64,000 nucleotides of DNA from Microglena sp. YARC (GCA_022414725.1 CM039464.1:54742361-54806360); one strand, 5' to 3'; positions 1 through 10,067 are shown, counted from the stretch's first letter. The notes: generated by a model not told the origin, from the letters alone. Numbers and translations are program-made.

Positions 1-1580
1 ACACCTGGTGCAACTGGGGGTCAGGTAGTGGGAGACCACCACACCACACCTGTGCAACTGGGCTCAGGTATGGAGACCACCACACCACAACTGGTGCAAC
101 TGGGCTCAGGTAGTGGAACCACCACACCACACCTGTGCAACTGGCAACTCTCAGTAGTGGGAGACCACCACACCACACCTGTGCAACTGGGCTCTGGTAG
201 TGGGAGACCACCACACCACACCTGTTGCACTGGTAGGTAGTGGAGAGACCACCACACCACACTGTGCTCAGGTAAGAGACCAACACACCACACCTGGTGC
301 AACTGGGCTCAGGTAGTGGGAGACCACCACACCACACCTGGTGCAACTGGGCTCAGGTAGTGGGAGACCACCACACCACAACTGGTGCAACTGGGCTCAG
401 GTAGTGGGAGACCACCACACCACACCTGGTGCAACTGGGCTCAGGTAGTGGGAGACCACCACACCACACCTGGTGCAACTGCTCAGGTAGTGGGAGACCA
501 CCACACCAAACCTGGTGCAACTGGGCTAGGTAGTGGGAGACCACCACACCACACCTGGTGCAACTGGGCTCAGGTAGTGGGTGCAACTGGGCTCAGGTAT
601 GGGAGACCACCACACCACACCTGGTGCAACTGGGCTCAGGTTAGTGGGAGACCACCACACCACTGTGCAACTGCCCAGGTAGGTGGGAGACCACCACACC
701 ACACACCTGGTGCAACTGGCAGTGGGAGACCACCACACCACAACTGATGCAACTGGGCTCATGTAGTGGGAGACCACCACACCACAACTGGTGCAACTGG
801 GCTCAGGTAGTGGGAGACCACCACACCACACCTGGTGCAACTGGGCTCTGGTAGTGGGAGACCACCACACCACACCTGGTGCAACTGGGCTCAGGTAGTG
901 GGAGACCACCACACCACACCTGGTGCAACTGGGCTCAGGTAGTGGGAGACCACCACACCACACCTGGTGCAACTGGGCTCAGGTAGTGGGAGACTACCAC
1001 ACCACACCTGGTGCAACTGGGCTCAGGTAGTGGGAGACCACCACACCACAACTGGTGCAACTGGGCTCAGGTAGTAGGAGACCACCACACCACACCTGGT
1101 GCAACTGGGCTCAGGTAGTGGGAGACCACCACACCACCACACACGCTGGTGCAACTGGGCTCAGGTAGTGGGAGACCACCACACCACACCTGGTGCAACT
1201 GGGCTCAGGTAGTGGGAGACCACCACACCACACCTGGTGCAACTGGGCTCAGGTAGTGGGAGACTACCACACCACACCTGGTGCAACTGGGCTCAGGTAG
1301 TGGGAGACCACCACACCACACCTGGTTCAACTGGGCTCAGGTAGTGGGAGACCACCACACCACACCTGGTGCAACTGGGCTCAGGTAGTGGGAGACCACC
1401 ACACCACACCTGGTGCAACTGGGCTCAGGTAGTGGGAGACCACCACACCACACCTGGTGCAACTGGGCTCAGGTAGTGGGAGACCACCACACCACACCTG
1501 GTGCAACTGGGCTCAGGTAGTGGGAGACCACCACACCACACCTGGTTCAACTGGGCTCAGGTAGTGGGAGACCACCATAC
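1..1580 (+). repeat. 44-bp minisatellite derived from exon sequence
   Basis: About 36 head-to-tail copies of a 44-bp unit (core TGCAACTGGGCTCAGGTAG, then a GGGAGACCACCACACC part). The window starts inside the array. Copies are mostly near identical from about 750 to 1570, and shorter or indel-bearing ones are frequent before 750. The unit aligns by eye with the start of the exon at 2004-2108 (about 32 of 38 positions), so this is amplified exon sequence inside the upstream intron and not an independent satellite. There are no unique spacers between units. Long ORFs on both strands here are only the repeat read through. Confidence 0.93.
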
Positions 1581-1953
1581 CACACCAAACAAAATCACAC
1601 CAAACAAAACCAAAACAAACAACAAAATACCAAAACACGCCACCCCCTCTTGCATGTTACGACACTCCCCCTTCTTTGCTTTGCCAGAATGGTCGCAACT
1701 AGGCTTGGATAGAGGGAGACCACCACACCACACCAAGCAAAATCAGTCAATTGCACCAAACAAAACCAAAACAGCACCACACCACACCCAACCACCACAC
1801 TGCACCAAACAAAATCACGCCAAACAAAACCACACATAACCACACCAAACTTAACCACGCCAAACCACACCACTCCACACTACACCAGACCATATTTAAC
1901 CACACCAAACAAAATCACACTAAACCACACCACACCTCTAGGCCCCGCTCCAC
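1581..1953. repeat. CACCAAACAAAATCA-type simple repeat in the intron
   Basis: Degenerate 15-18 bp repeats built of CACCAAACAAAATCAC and CCACACCAAAC blocks fill this stretch on both sides of the exon echo at 1639-1729. No coding signal was seen. Confidence 0.8.
1639..1729 (+). pseudogene. Echo of 3' splice site plus exon start
   Basis: A pyrimidine-rich tract ending in TTTGCTTTGCCAG (to 1687) is followed by a degenerate copy of the first ~42 nt of the exon that truly starts at 2004 (about 34 of 38 aligned positions by eye). The intron part also matches the sequence just before 2004 (CACCCCCTCTTGC...). It is an intermediate between the true exon and the 44-bp minisatellite. No matching donor follows, so it is probably not used as an exon. 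Confidence 0.82.
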
Positions 1954-2003
1954 ACCACCCCCTCTTGCTTGTCACGACCCTCCCCTTCTTCTTGCTTCAT
2001 CAG

Positions 2004-2108
2004 GATGGACGCAATTGGGCTCGGATAGAGGGAGACCACCACACCGGTGCTCTGTTTGACGTGGGAGAGGAGGGAGAATGGGACGAGCTGATGGTGGCTG
2101 CACCACAG
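2004..2108 (+). CDS. Beta-propeller gene, first exon in window
   Basis: 105 nt, 35 codons, acceptor CTTGCTTCATCAG before 2004 and donor CACAG|GTTGGT after 2108. It encodes [20 protein letters not shown] and then GEEGEWDEL...AAPQ, matching the '[11 protein letters not shown](S/T)GALFDVG' segment of the plant family. Both halves of this exon have been copied into the introns: the start at 1-1729 and the end at 2109-3140. Confidence 0.88.
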
Positions 2109-3913
2109 GTTGGTTGGCTTGGTTCGGTTTGGTTAGATTCAGGAGGTGGAGGGTGGTGGTGGTAGGGGTGGTAGAGTGTGTGGTGGGGGGGGGGAGGTGT
2201 TTGACGTGGGAGAGGAGGAGAATGGGACGAGCTGATGGCGGCTGCTCCACTGGTAGGTTGGCTTGGTTCGGTTTGGTTCGGTTTAGGGGATGGGAGGGGG
2301 GGAGGGGCGGAGGTGTTTGATTGTGGGTGAGGAGGGACAGTGGACCATGAGCTGATGGTGGCTGCTCCACTGGTTGGTTGGCTTGGTTCAGTTTAGTCCG
2401 GTTTAGGGGTGTGGAAGGGGGGAGGAGGGGAGGGGGGGGGAGTTGTTTGATGTGGGTGAGGAGGGTCAGTGAAATGAGCTGATGGTAACTGCTCTACTGG
2501 TAGGCTGCTTGGTTCGGTTTGGTCAGGTTTAGGGGGTGGAGGGGGGAGGGGAGGGGGGGGGAGAGTTTGATGGGGGTGAGGAGGGTCAGTGAAATGAGCT
2601 GATGGTGGCTGCTCCACAGGTTGGCTTGGTTCAGTTTAGTCCGGTTTAGGGTGGAAGGGGGAGAGGGGAGGGGGGGAGGTGTTTGATGTGGGTGAGGAGG
2701 GACAGTGGACCATGAGCTGATAGTGACTGCTCCACTGGTAGGTTGGCTTGGTTCGGTTTGGTTTGGTTCGGAATTTAGGGGGTGGGAGAGGGGAGGTGGT
2801 GGGAAGGGTATGTGTGGGGGGGGAGGTGTTTGACGTGGAGAGGGGGTGGATGAGCTAATGATGGCTGCTCCACTGGTAGGTTGGCTTGGTTCGGTTGGTT
2901 AGGTTTAAGGGGTGTGGAGTGGGTGGTGTGGAGGGGGGAGGGGGGGGGGAGGGGCGGAGCTGTTTGAGGGAGGGAGGTTGGGATGAGCTGATGTGGCTGC
3001 ACCACAGGGAAGGTTGGCTGGTTTGTTTTGGTTAGATTCAGGGGGTGGGTGGGAGGGGGGAGGGGGCGGGAGGTGTTTGGTGTGGGTGAGGAGGAACAGT
3101 GGGATGAGCTGATGGTGGCTGCAACACAGGTAGGTTGGCTTGGTTCGCGTTTGGTTCCGTATAGGGGCAGAAGAGGGGAGGGGGTGGGAGGGGAGGAGGG
3201 GCGGAGATGTTTAATGTGGGAAAACAACGGACCCAAGGACATGAGCCACAAACACACACACACACACACATAAGCACACACTCATATACAGACAGTTATA
3301 TTCCCTGCTGCATCAGGTGATAAGCAACAGACCCAAGGACATGCGCCCCTTCTATCACTATCACCCGCACACTCATAAACACACACACATATAAACACAC
3401 ACATAAACACACACATACATAAACACACACATAAACACACACATACACACACATACACGCACATAAACACATACATAAACACACACACATACACAGGCAG
3501 TTATATTTCCTGCTACAACAGGTGATAAGCAACAGACCCAGGGACATGCGCCCCTTCTATCACTATCACCCGCACACTCATAAACACACACACATATAAA
3601 CACACACACATATACAGGCAGTTATATTCCCTGCTACAACAGGTGATAAGCAACAGACCCAAGGACATGCGCCCCTTCTATCACTATCACCCGCACACTC
3701 ATAAACACACACACACATAAACACACACATAAACACACACATAAACACACACATACATAAACACACACATAAACACACACACATACACACACATACACAC
3801 ACATAAACACATACATAAACACACACACATACACAGGCAGTTATATTTCCTGCTACAACAGGTGATAAGCAACAGACCCAAGGACATGGGCCCCTTTATC
3901 ACTATCACACACA

Positions 3914-3967
<54 letters not shown>

Positions 3968-4008
3968 TAAACACACACACACACAAACACACAAACACAT
4001 AAACACAT

Positions 4009-4052
<44 letters not shown>

Positions 4053-4060
4053 GCACACAT

Positions 4061-4094
<34 letters not shown>

Positions 4095-4156
4095 CACACG
4101 CACACATAAACACACACACACACACACACACACACACCCAAAACACACGCACACAT

Positions 4157-4196
<40 letters not shown>

Positions 4197-4290
4197 GCAC
4201 ACATAAACACACACACACACAGACACACACACACACACGCACACATAAACACACACACACACACACACACACATAAACACGCACACATAA

Positions 4291-4322
<32 letters not shown>

Positions 4323-4332
4323 GCACACATAA

Positions 4333-4364
<32 letters not shown>

Positions 4365-4372
4365 GCACACAT

Positions 4373-4418
<46 letters not shown>

Positions 4419-7309
4419 GCACACATAAACACACACATAATCACATACACATACACAGACAGTTGTATTCCCTTCTGCAACAGGTGATTTACAACAGACC
4501 CAAGGACATGCGCCCCATCTATCTCTATCACACACACACTCATAAACACACACGCACATAAACACATGCAAATAAACACACGCACACATAAGCACACACA
4601 TGTACAGAAAGTTACATTCCCTGCTACAACAGGTGATTAAAAACAGACTCAAGGACATGCGCCCCTCCTATCACTATCACACACACACTCATAAACACAC
4701 ACATACCAACACACTTACATACACACACATAAATACACATATACAGACAGTTATATTCCCTGTTTCCACAGGTGATAAACAACGGACCCAAAGACATGCG
4801 ACTCTTCTATCACAGCTGGGATGCTCGTAAGGGGCGCTACATAGTGGGCGTTGCCACCTCAGAGGATGGATTCCAGTGGAAGAAGAAGGGTGCGGTGTTT
4901 GACCCTGTGGAGCAGATCGCGGACGCCGACAAGGCAACTGCATTTGATGCACTCGGAGTGGCATCTCGCCATGTGGTATGTTCACCTCTCACACACGCAC
5001 ACACACACACAATACACACACATGCACACACACACACGATACACACGCATACACACGCAATACTCACACATGCAAACACACACACACGCCCTCGGCATCT
5101 CGCCATGTGGCACATTCACCTCTCACACACGCACACACGCATGCACACACACAATACATACACAAACACACACACGCATACACACACGCCCTCGGCATCA
5201 TGCAACGTGGCACGTTCACCTCTCTCACACACACACACACACACAATACACACACGCATACACACAATACACACACATGCAAACACACACGCATGGACAC
5301 ACACACAATACACACATGCATACACACACACGCCCTCGGCATCATGCAATGTGGCACGTTCACCTCTCACACACGCACACACACAATACACACACACGTC
5401 CTCGGCGTGGCATCACACTATGTGGTACATTCACCTCACACACACCACACACCCAACCACCCTCGGCACGGCAACTCGCCATGTGGTACGTTCACACACA
5501 CACACGCACACACACACGCACACACACACGTAACACACGTACCCTCAGGGTGGCATCACACCATGTAGTATGTTCACACCACACACGCACATAACACACA
5601 CACCCAGCGTGGCATCACGCAATGTGGTGTGTTCACCTCTCTCTCTCACACACACACACAAACAGACACACACTCAGCGTGGCATCCCGCAATGTGATAC
5701 ATTCACATCACACACACACACATAACACACACTCCCTCGGCGCGGCATCACACCATGTGGTATGTTCAAATCACATACACACACGCACACATCACACACC
5801 CAATCACCCTCGGTGCGGCACTTCACCATGTGGTACGTTCACCTCACACACACACACAAACAACACACACACACACTCTCAGCGTGGCATCACGCAATGT
5901 GATACATTCACATCACACACACACACACACATAACTAGGGTTGGGAGGCAAACGTATATTTTATTTTTTTAAGCCGTATAAACGTATAAACGTATACATA
6001 TAAATGCATAAAAACGTATATAAAAATTAGGCACTTCTTCAGAATATTCTTTTACATGGGTTTAAAGGTATTGCCGCGTAGCTAATTTAATTGGCATCAC
6101 ATATCAACTCTTAGAAAAATAATCTGGCAAGTTTAGGTTGTCCAAATCTCAGAAATTAAATCACGACCAGAAAGCGCGTCAACCAAGAAGCGCGGTGCCA
6201 ATCTAAGGGAGCCATTAATTGCCAGTTGGTCTATTATATAACTGTATTGTGAGTGTATAATAATAAAAGTACATAATGGTTTTGCAATATTGTCCACGTT
6301 CACATTACACTACACTTGTACGATCAATCCTTCAAGCCCACGCAGGAGCACAGCTTGTGGAATGGAAGGCTAGGTGGCGCTCTGATATGCGTGCCATCCT
6401 GACTATCTAGATCAACCATTAGGCAAAATGTTTATAAAATGGTGCAAGTGAATGGTGAATTGTATTGCATATTGTGATACAGGAGGTCACAAGCTTTCCA
6501 ATGAGCTATCTAAATCAAAAATATAATGAAAACCAAGAAATTTAAGTGCCGGGACGTGTGCTGTACTTCTCGAAGTACAGACTATACGTTTTGTATACGA
6601 CGTCTATGAGGTCGATTTGAGAAAAACTAGACGGCGTATTTAAACGTATAAACGTATTTTATACGTTTATATGTCGGCCCAACCCTACACATAACACACA
6701 CTCCTTCGGCGCGGCATCACACCATGTGGTATGTGCACATCACACACACGCACACTCACACACACATCACCCACCTAACCAACCTCGGTGCGGCATTTCA
6801 CCATGTGGTACGTTCACCTCTCACACACACACACAAACAAATTCAAACACACCCACCACCCACCCAACCACCCTCGGCGCAGTATCTCGCCATGCGGTGC
6901 ATTCACCTCACACACACATACACACACAAACAAACAACACACACACCCTCGGTGCGGCATCACGTATGTAGTACGTTCACATAACACACACACACATACA
7001 CACACACACACACACACATACACACACACACACACTACACACACACATACACACACACACGCACACTACACACACACATACACACACACACATACACACA
7101 CACATACATACAAACACACACTACACACACACATACACACACACACATACACACACACATACATACACACACACATACATACACACGCATACACACACAC
7201 ATAACACGCACATACACACACATACACACACACACACATACACACACACATACACACACACACCACACACACACACATAACACACACATAACACACACAT
7301 ACACACACA

Positions 7310-7341
<32 letters not shown>

Positions 7342-9975
7342 TACACACACACATACACACACACACATAACACACACATACACACATACACTCACACACA
7401 CACACACACACACACATACACACACACACATACACACACACACAAAACACACACACACACACAAACACACACATGGGATGGCTGTGTCCGGGTTCAGTTC
7501 ATCGGTGTTTTTTCTTTTTAGCCCTTCCTATGCGGTTGGGCAAGTCCCTTTAGCCTATTTGGCCTACCCCTGGGCTGTAACATACACACACACGGGATGG
7601 CTGTGCCCAAGGGTGGGCAGCAGGAATGGAAGCGCTTCCCCTCGACCATCACCCACCCCACATCACCCGTCCACCCACCCACTACACCCACCTTCCCCAT
7701 CTACCCACCCACCCACCCTCCCCCATCACCCATCACCCACCCACCATCTTTTCATCTGCTCCCCCCATCCTCCCCCCACTACCCAGCCCCCACTACACCC
7801 TCCCCCACCACCCATCACCCCCCCATCACACATCCACCCCCCACCCTCATCTACCCATCCACCCACCCCTCCCTCCCCCATCTACCCACCCACCCACCCA
7901 CTACACCCACACTCTCCTATCCCATCACCCACCCCCCATCTACCCATCTGCTCCCCCCATCTACCCCCACCACGCAGCCACCCATCCATACACCACACCC
8001 TCCCCCCACCCCCCACCTCACCACCATCAGGTCCAGGACATCGAAAACCGGCAATACGTGATGTACTACGAGGCAGTGGGTGTGAAAAATGTCAGCAGCT
8101 TAGGAATGGCAGTGTCCAAAGAATGGGCTGAAGAGCTGGAAGCACTGCCCCTCCACCATCACCTTCCCCCATCTACTGACCCTCCTCCATCTACCCATGT
8201 GCTCCCCCCGCCCTCCCCCACTTTACACCACATACCCTCCCCCACCCCACCACCATCAGGTCCAGGACATTGAGACAATCAATTTATTCCCCGTGCCACC
8301 AACACTCACCCACCCACCCACCTCCCCACACACCCCACCCCACCACCATCAGGTCCAGGACATTGAGACAATCAAATTATACCCCTCGCCACCAACACTC
8401 ACCAACCCACCCACCCACACTTACCCACACTGCACCTCCCCACACACACCTCTTCCCCCGACCCCCCATCCGGGTCCCCACCCCCCCACCATCAGGTCCA
8501 GGACATCGAGAACCAGCAATACGTGATGTACTACAAGGCGGTGGGTGTGAACAATGTTCGCAGCTTAAGGATGGCGGTGTCCAAGAATGGGCTGAAGGAC
8601 TGGAAGTGCTGCCCCTCCACCATCACCCACCCCCCATCACCCGTCCACCCATCACCACACCCACTTTCCCCATCTACCCACCCACCCACTGCACCTGCCT
8701 TCCTCATCTATCCCCCCACCCCCCCACCATCAGGTCCAGGACATCGAAAACCGGCAATACGTGATGTACTACGAGGCGGTGGGTGTGAACAATGTTCGCA
8801 GCTTAGGGATGGCCGTGTCCAAGGATGGGTTGAAGAGCTGGAAGCGCTGCCCCTATCCCATTTTCAGTGCGGACGCCGATTCCTGGGATTCCGGCTCAGT
8901 CGGAGCCCCCTGCCCCGTGTCAATGTCTGCGGGCAAGTGGCGTTTGTACTACTCCGGAAAGCAGGGGCAGAGACTGGTGAGTGGATGTGGTGGTGGTAGG
9001 GGGGGGGGGGGGGGGGGGGGGGGGGCAGATGCCAATTCCTGGGATTCTGGCTCAGTCGGAGCCCCCTGCCCCGTGTCGATGTCTGCGGGCAAGTGGCGTT
9101 TGTACTACTCCGGGAAGCAGGGGGCAGAGACTGGTGAATGGGTGTGGTGGTGGTCTGGTGGTAGAGGGGGGGGGGGGGGGGGGGGGGGAAGTGCCGATTC
9201 CTGGTATTCTGGCTCAGTCGGAGCCCCCTGCCCTGTGTCAATGTCTGCGGGTAAGTGGCGTTTGTACTACTCCGGAAAGCAGGGTGGGGGGGAGACTGGT
9301 GAGTGGGTGTGGTGCTGGTGTGCTGGTGTGGGGGGGGGGGGGGAGGGCTACTGGGCAGGGTGGCCACTACTCTGGAAACCAGGGTGGGGGAGAGAGTGGT
9401 GAGTGGGTGGGGTGGTAGGGTGTGGGTGGTGGGGTGGGGGGTGGCTACTGGGCAGGGGTGGTCACGTACTCCGGGGCGGATACTGGCGAGTGGGACATCA
9501 GCAACTATCACCCTATTACCTAACCAAGCAACAAACCACCTTCTCACTCCATGCCTTCCCCCGTCACCCTATTACCTGACTAACCAACCAACCAACCAAC
9601 CAACCAACCAATCACCTTCTCACTCCATGCCATCCCCCATCACCATATGACCTAACCAACCAACCAACCAACCAACCACCTTCTCACTCCATGCCTTCCC
9701 CCATCACCCTATTACCTAACCAACCAACCAACCAACCAACCAATCAACCAACCAAACAACCAAACAACCAACCACCTTCTCACTCCATGCCTTCCCCCAT
9801 CACCCTATGACCTAACCAATCAAATAAGCAACCAACCAACCAACCAACCAACCACTCCATGCCTTCCCCTGTAGGTCCCTGGGAGGGTGTTGGACTTGCT
9901 CTCAGTGTGGATGGCGGCAAGATGTTCGAGGGTGTGCCCTCTGTATATAAGAGAAGGACTGCCAAATCTGCTTAA
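2004..9975 (+). CDS. Glycosidase-like five-bladed beta-propeller protein, 3' part of gene (join of 4 exons)
   Basis: Spliced gene, join(2004-2108, 4772-4975, 8734-8976, 9875-9975), with earlier exons left of the window. The ~216 readable residues show the repeated blade signature of GH32/43/62/68-type (arabinanase/levansucrase/invertase-fold) propellers: [10 protein letters not shown]...[12 protein letters not shown], then YVMYYEAVG...[13 protein letters not shown], then [10 protein letters not shown]...[12 protein letters not shown] recognise it as a conserved plant/green-algal family usually named only by its fold; its substrate is not known to me, and I cannot place catalytic acids in this part. 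Exon 1 to 2 and 2 to 3 junctions are phase 0. The last junction needs phase 1, which the third exon as written misses by one G (see that exon). Every intron is filled with junction echoes. Confidence 0.85.
2109..3145 (+). repeat. Donor-side echo array of exon 2004-2108
   Basis: Eight further copies of the exon end plus 5' splice site follow the true donor, spaced about 115-145 bp (GAGCTGATGGTGGCTGC core near 2229, 2348, 2475, 2596, 2714, 2849, 2983 and 3104). A copy carries about 50 nt of exon (GTTTGACGTGGGAGAGGAGG to CCACTG), usually a GTAGGTTGG or GTTGG donor, and a GGTTTAGGGGGTGG / GGGGAGGGG intron part. The coding frame is broken in most copies. The G-rich intron part has expanded into GGGGGAGGGG tracts. 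Confidence 0.9.
3146..4741 (+). repeat. Acceptor-side echo array of exon 4772-4975 with CA-rich expansions
   Basis: Six copies of the branch/acceptor region plus the first ~48 nt of the next exon precede the true one: exon-like starts at 3317, 3522, 3643, 3862, 4484 and 4633, each after a TTATATTCCCTGCTACAACAG-like tract. A shorter fragment lies near 3222. The copies read GTGATAAGCAACAGACCCAA and on to CTATCACTATCAC, then pass into ACTCATAAAC(AC)n. The (AC)n and ACACATAAAC tracts between them are strongly expanded at about 3905-4440. Long Cys/Val-rich minus-strand ORFs here are read-through of the CA repeat. Confidence 0.9.
4772..4975 (+). CDS. Beta-propeller gene, second exon in window
   Basis: 204 nt, 68 codons, acceptor CCCTGTTTCCACAG and donor CATGTG|GTATGT. 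It encodes a complete propeller blade ([30 protein letters not shown]) and the linker ending [10 protein letters not shown]. It is the only one of seven neighbouring copies that stays open past the first 16 codons, which is why I take it as the real exon. Confidence 0.9.
4976..5935 (+). repeat. Donor-side echo array of exon 4772-4975, left part
   Basis: About eleven copies of the last ~26 nt of the exon plus the donor (CCTCGGCGTGGCATCACACC then ATGTGGTACGTTCACCTC) alternate with (CA)n. They lie near 5089, 5188, 5331, 5398, 5460, 5540, 5602, 5672, 5733, 5808 and 5877. Some keep a GT donor (GTATGT, GTACGT); others have GC or a lost dinucleotide. The array continues after the MITE at 6696. Confidence 0.9.
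5936..6687. mobile_element. hAT-type non-autonomous element (MITE), 752 bp
   Basis: The terminal inverted repeat starts TAGGGTTGGG at the left and ends CCCAACCCTA at the right, a perfect 10-bp match. An 8-bp target duplication CACATAAC flanks it (5928-5935 and 6688-6695), the size made by hAT transposases. Both subterminal regions are crowded with AAACGTATA / TATACGTTT motifs, as expected for transposase binding sites. Inside there is no transposase ORF. It inserted into the echo array, so that array is older than the insertion. Confidence 0.9.
6696..6985 (+). repeat. Donor-side echo array of exon 4772-4975, right part
   Basis: Four more exon-end/donor copies near 6702, 6784, 6870 and 6948 in the same arrangement as before the MITE, ending where a pure CA tract takes over. 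Confidence 0.88.
6986..7474. repeat. (CA)n / (CACATA)n microsatellite
   Basis: Almost 500 bp of ACACAC with ATACAC and ACATAACAC interruptions. No junction echo is visible inside. The long ORFs on either strand are repeat read-through. Confidence 0.95.
7475..7587 (-). repeat. Inverted copy of a ~100-bp dispersed repeat
   Basis: Read on the minus strand, 7488-7583 gives TGTTACAGCCCAGGGGTAGG, then AGGCTAAAGGGACTTGCCCAACC, then GGGCTAAA and GATGAACTGA. It matches a segment found in every 1.9-kb satellite monomer (for example 10606-10695) and, partly, the TIR element at 39100-39190. It splits an exon echo: GGGATGGCTGTG occurs at its left edge and again at 7597. Confidence 0.8.
7588..8733 (+). 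repeat. Acceptor-side echo array of exon 8734-8976
   Basis: CACCCACC-type pyrimidine-rich sequence with partial copies of the following exon. Two copies are long (8031-8152 and 8496-8617, each ~120 nt and about half of the exon) and two are short (starting 8260 and 8353). All come after the same CACCACCATCAG acceptor. An older fragment (GGGATGGCTGTGCCCAAGG and GGAAGCGCTTCCCC) lies at 7597-7645. Copies carry frame-breaking indels. Confidence 0.9.
8734..8976 (+). CDS. Beta-propeller gene, third exon in window (1-nt frame problem at its end)
   Basis: 243 nt after acceptor CACCATCAG, donor AGACTG|GTGAGT. It encodes the blade YVMYYEAVG...[18 protein letters not shown] and the segment [20 protein letters not shown] before RLYYSGKQG. 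As written it ends in phase 0, but the last exon needs phase 1. The G run at 8964-8967 has four G, while the echo at 9120-9124 has five and would give the expected ...GAET + GPWEG junction. A missing G in a homopolymer (sequencing error or real mutation) explains this. Confidence 0.88.
8977..9500 (+). repeat. Donor-side echo array of exon 8734-8976 with long poly-G tracts
   Basis: Two large copies of the second half of the exon with donor (about 9026-9133 and 9189-9298) and two worn ones (about 9340-9398 and 9440-9495). They are separated by G tracts of 27 (8999-9025) and 23 (9166-9188) bases. The first two copies keep the frame to the donor. Copy two also has a new internal GTAAGT at about 9251. 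Confidence 0.9.
9501..9874 (+). repeat. (CCAA)n repeat with echoes of the last intron's 3' end
   Basis: Blocks of CCAACCAACCAACC alternate with CTTCTCACTCCATGCCTTCC near 9539, 9617, 9681 and 9776. The same phrase forms the true acceptor tract CACTCCATGCCTTCCCCTGTAG ending at 9874, so only the intron side of this junction was multiplied. Confidence 0.85.
9875..9975 (+). CDS. Beta-propeller gene, terminal exon
   Basis: Begins after CCCTGTAG. In phase 1 it reads (G)[19 protein letters not shown] and on to YKRRTAKSA, with TAA at 9973-9975. PWEG-GLALS-DG is the C-terminal blade of the plant family, which fixes the frame although the phase-0 frame is also open for a while. Confidence 0.87.
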
Positions 9976-10053
9976 ATATGCCTCTCGGATGTTGTCTCCC
10001 GGATGTGTGCGGAGCGGGCTTGTCTTGGGCCAACAATGGTCTGCCTATGACAA

Positions 10054-10067
10054 TGTAATGTAATAAA
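10054..10067 (+). promoter_or_regulatory. Candidate poly(A) signals of the beta-propeller gene
   Basis: Two TGTAA motifs and AATAAA (10062-10067) about 80-90 nt after the stop codon. TGTAA is the common signal in many green algae and AATAAA the general one. The satellite-like sequence starts within a few bases after AATAAA. Confidence 0.5.

Noticed and set aside
1..1580. CRISPR-like regular repeat array
   Set aside because: Units are head to tail with no unique spacers, derive from a neighbouring exon, and the genome is eukaryotic with introns.
3282..4658. Long Cys/Val-rich minus-strand ORFs (also 6814-7474)
   Set aside because: They are (CA)n read on the other strand (TGTGTG gives Cys-Val) and are open in several frames at once.
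5936..5945. Telomere-like TAGGGTTGGG
   Set aside because: Single occurrence at each end in inverted orientation with an 8-bp target duplication: it is a transposon TIR.
7478..8764. Pro/His/Ser-rich ORFs on the + strand
   Set aside because: Read-through of CCACCCAC repeats in the intron; open in several frames and cut by exon echoes in the wrong frame.
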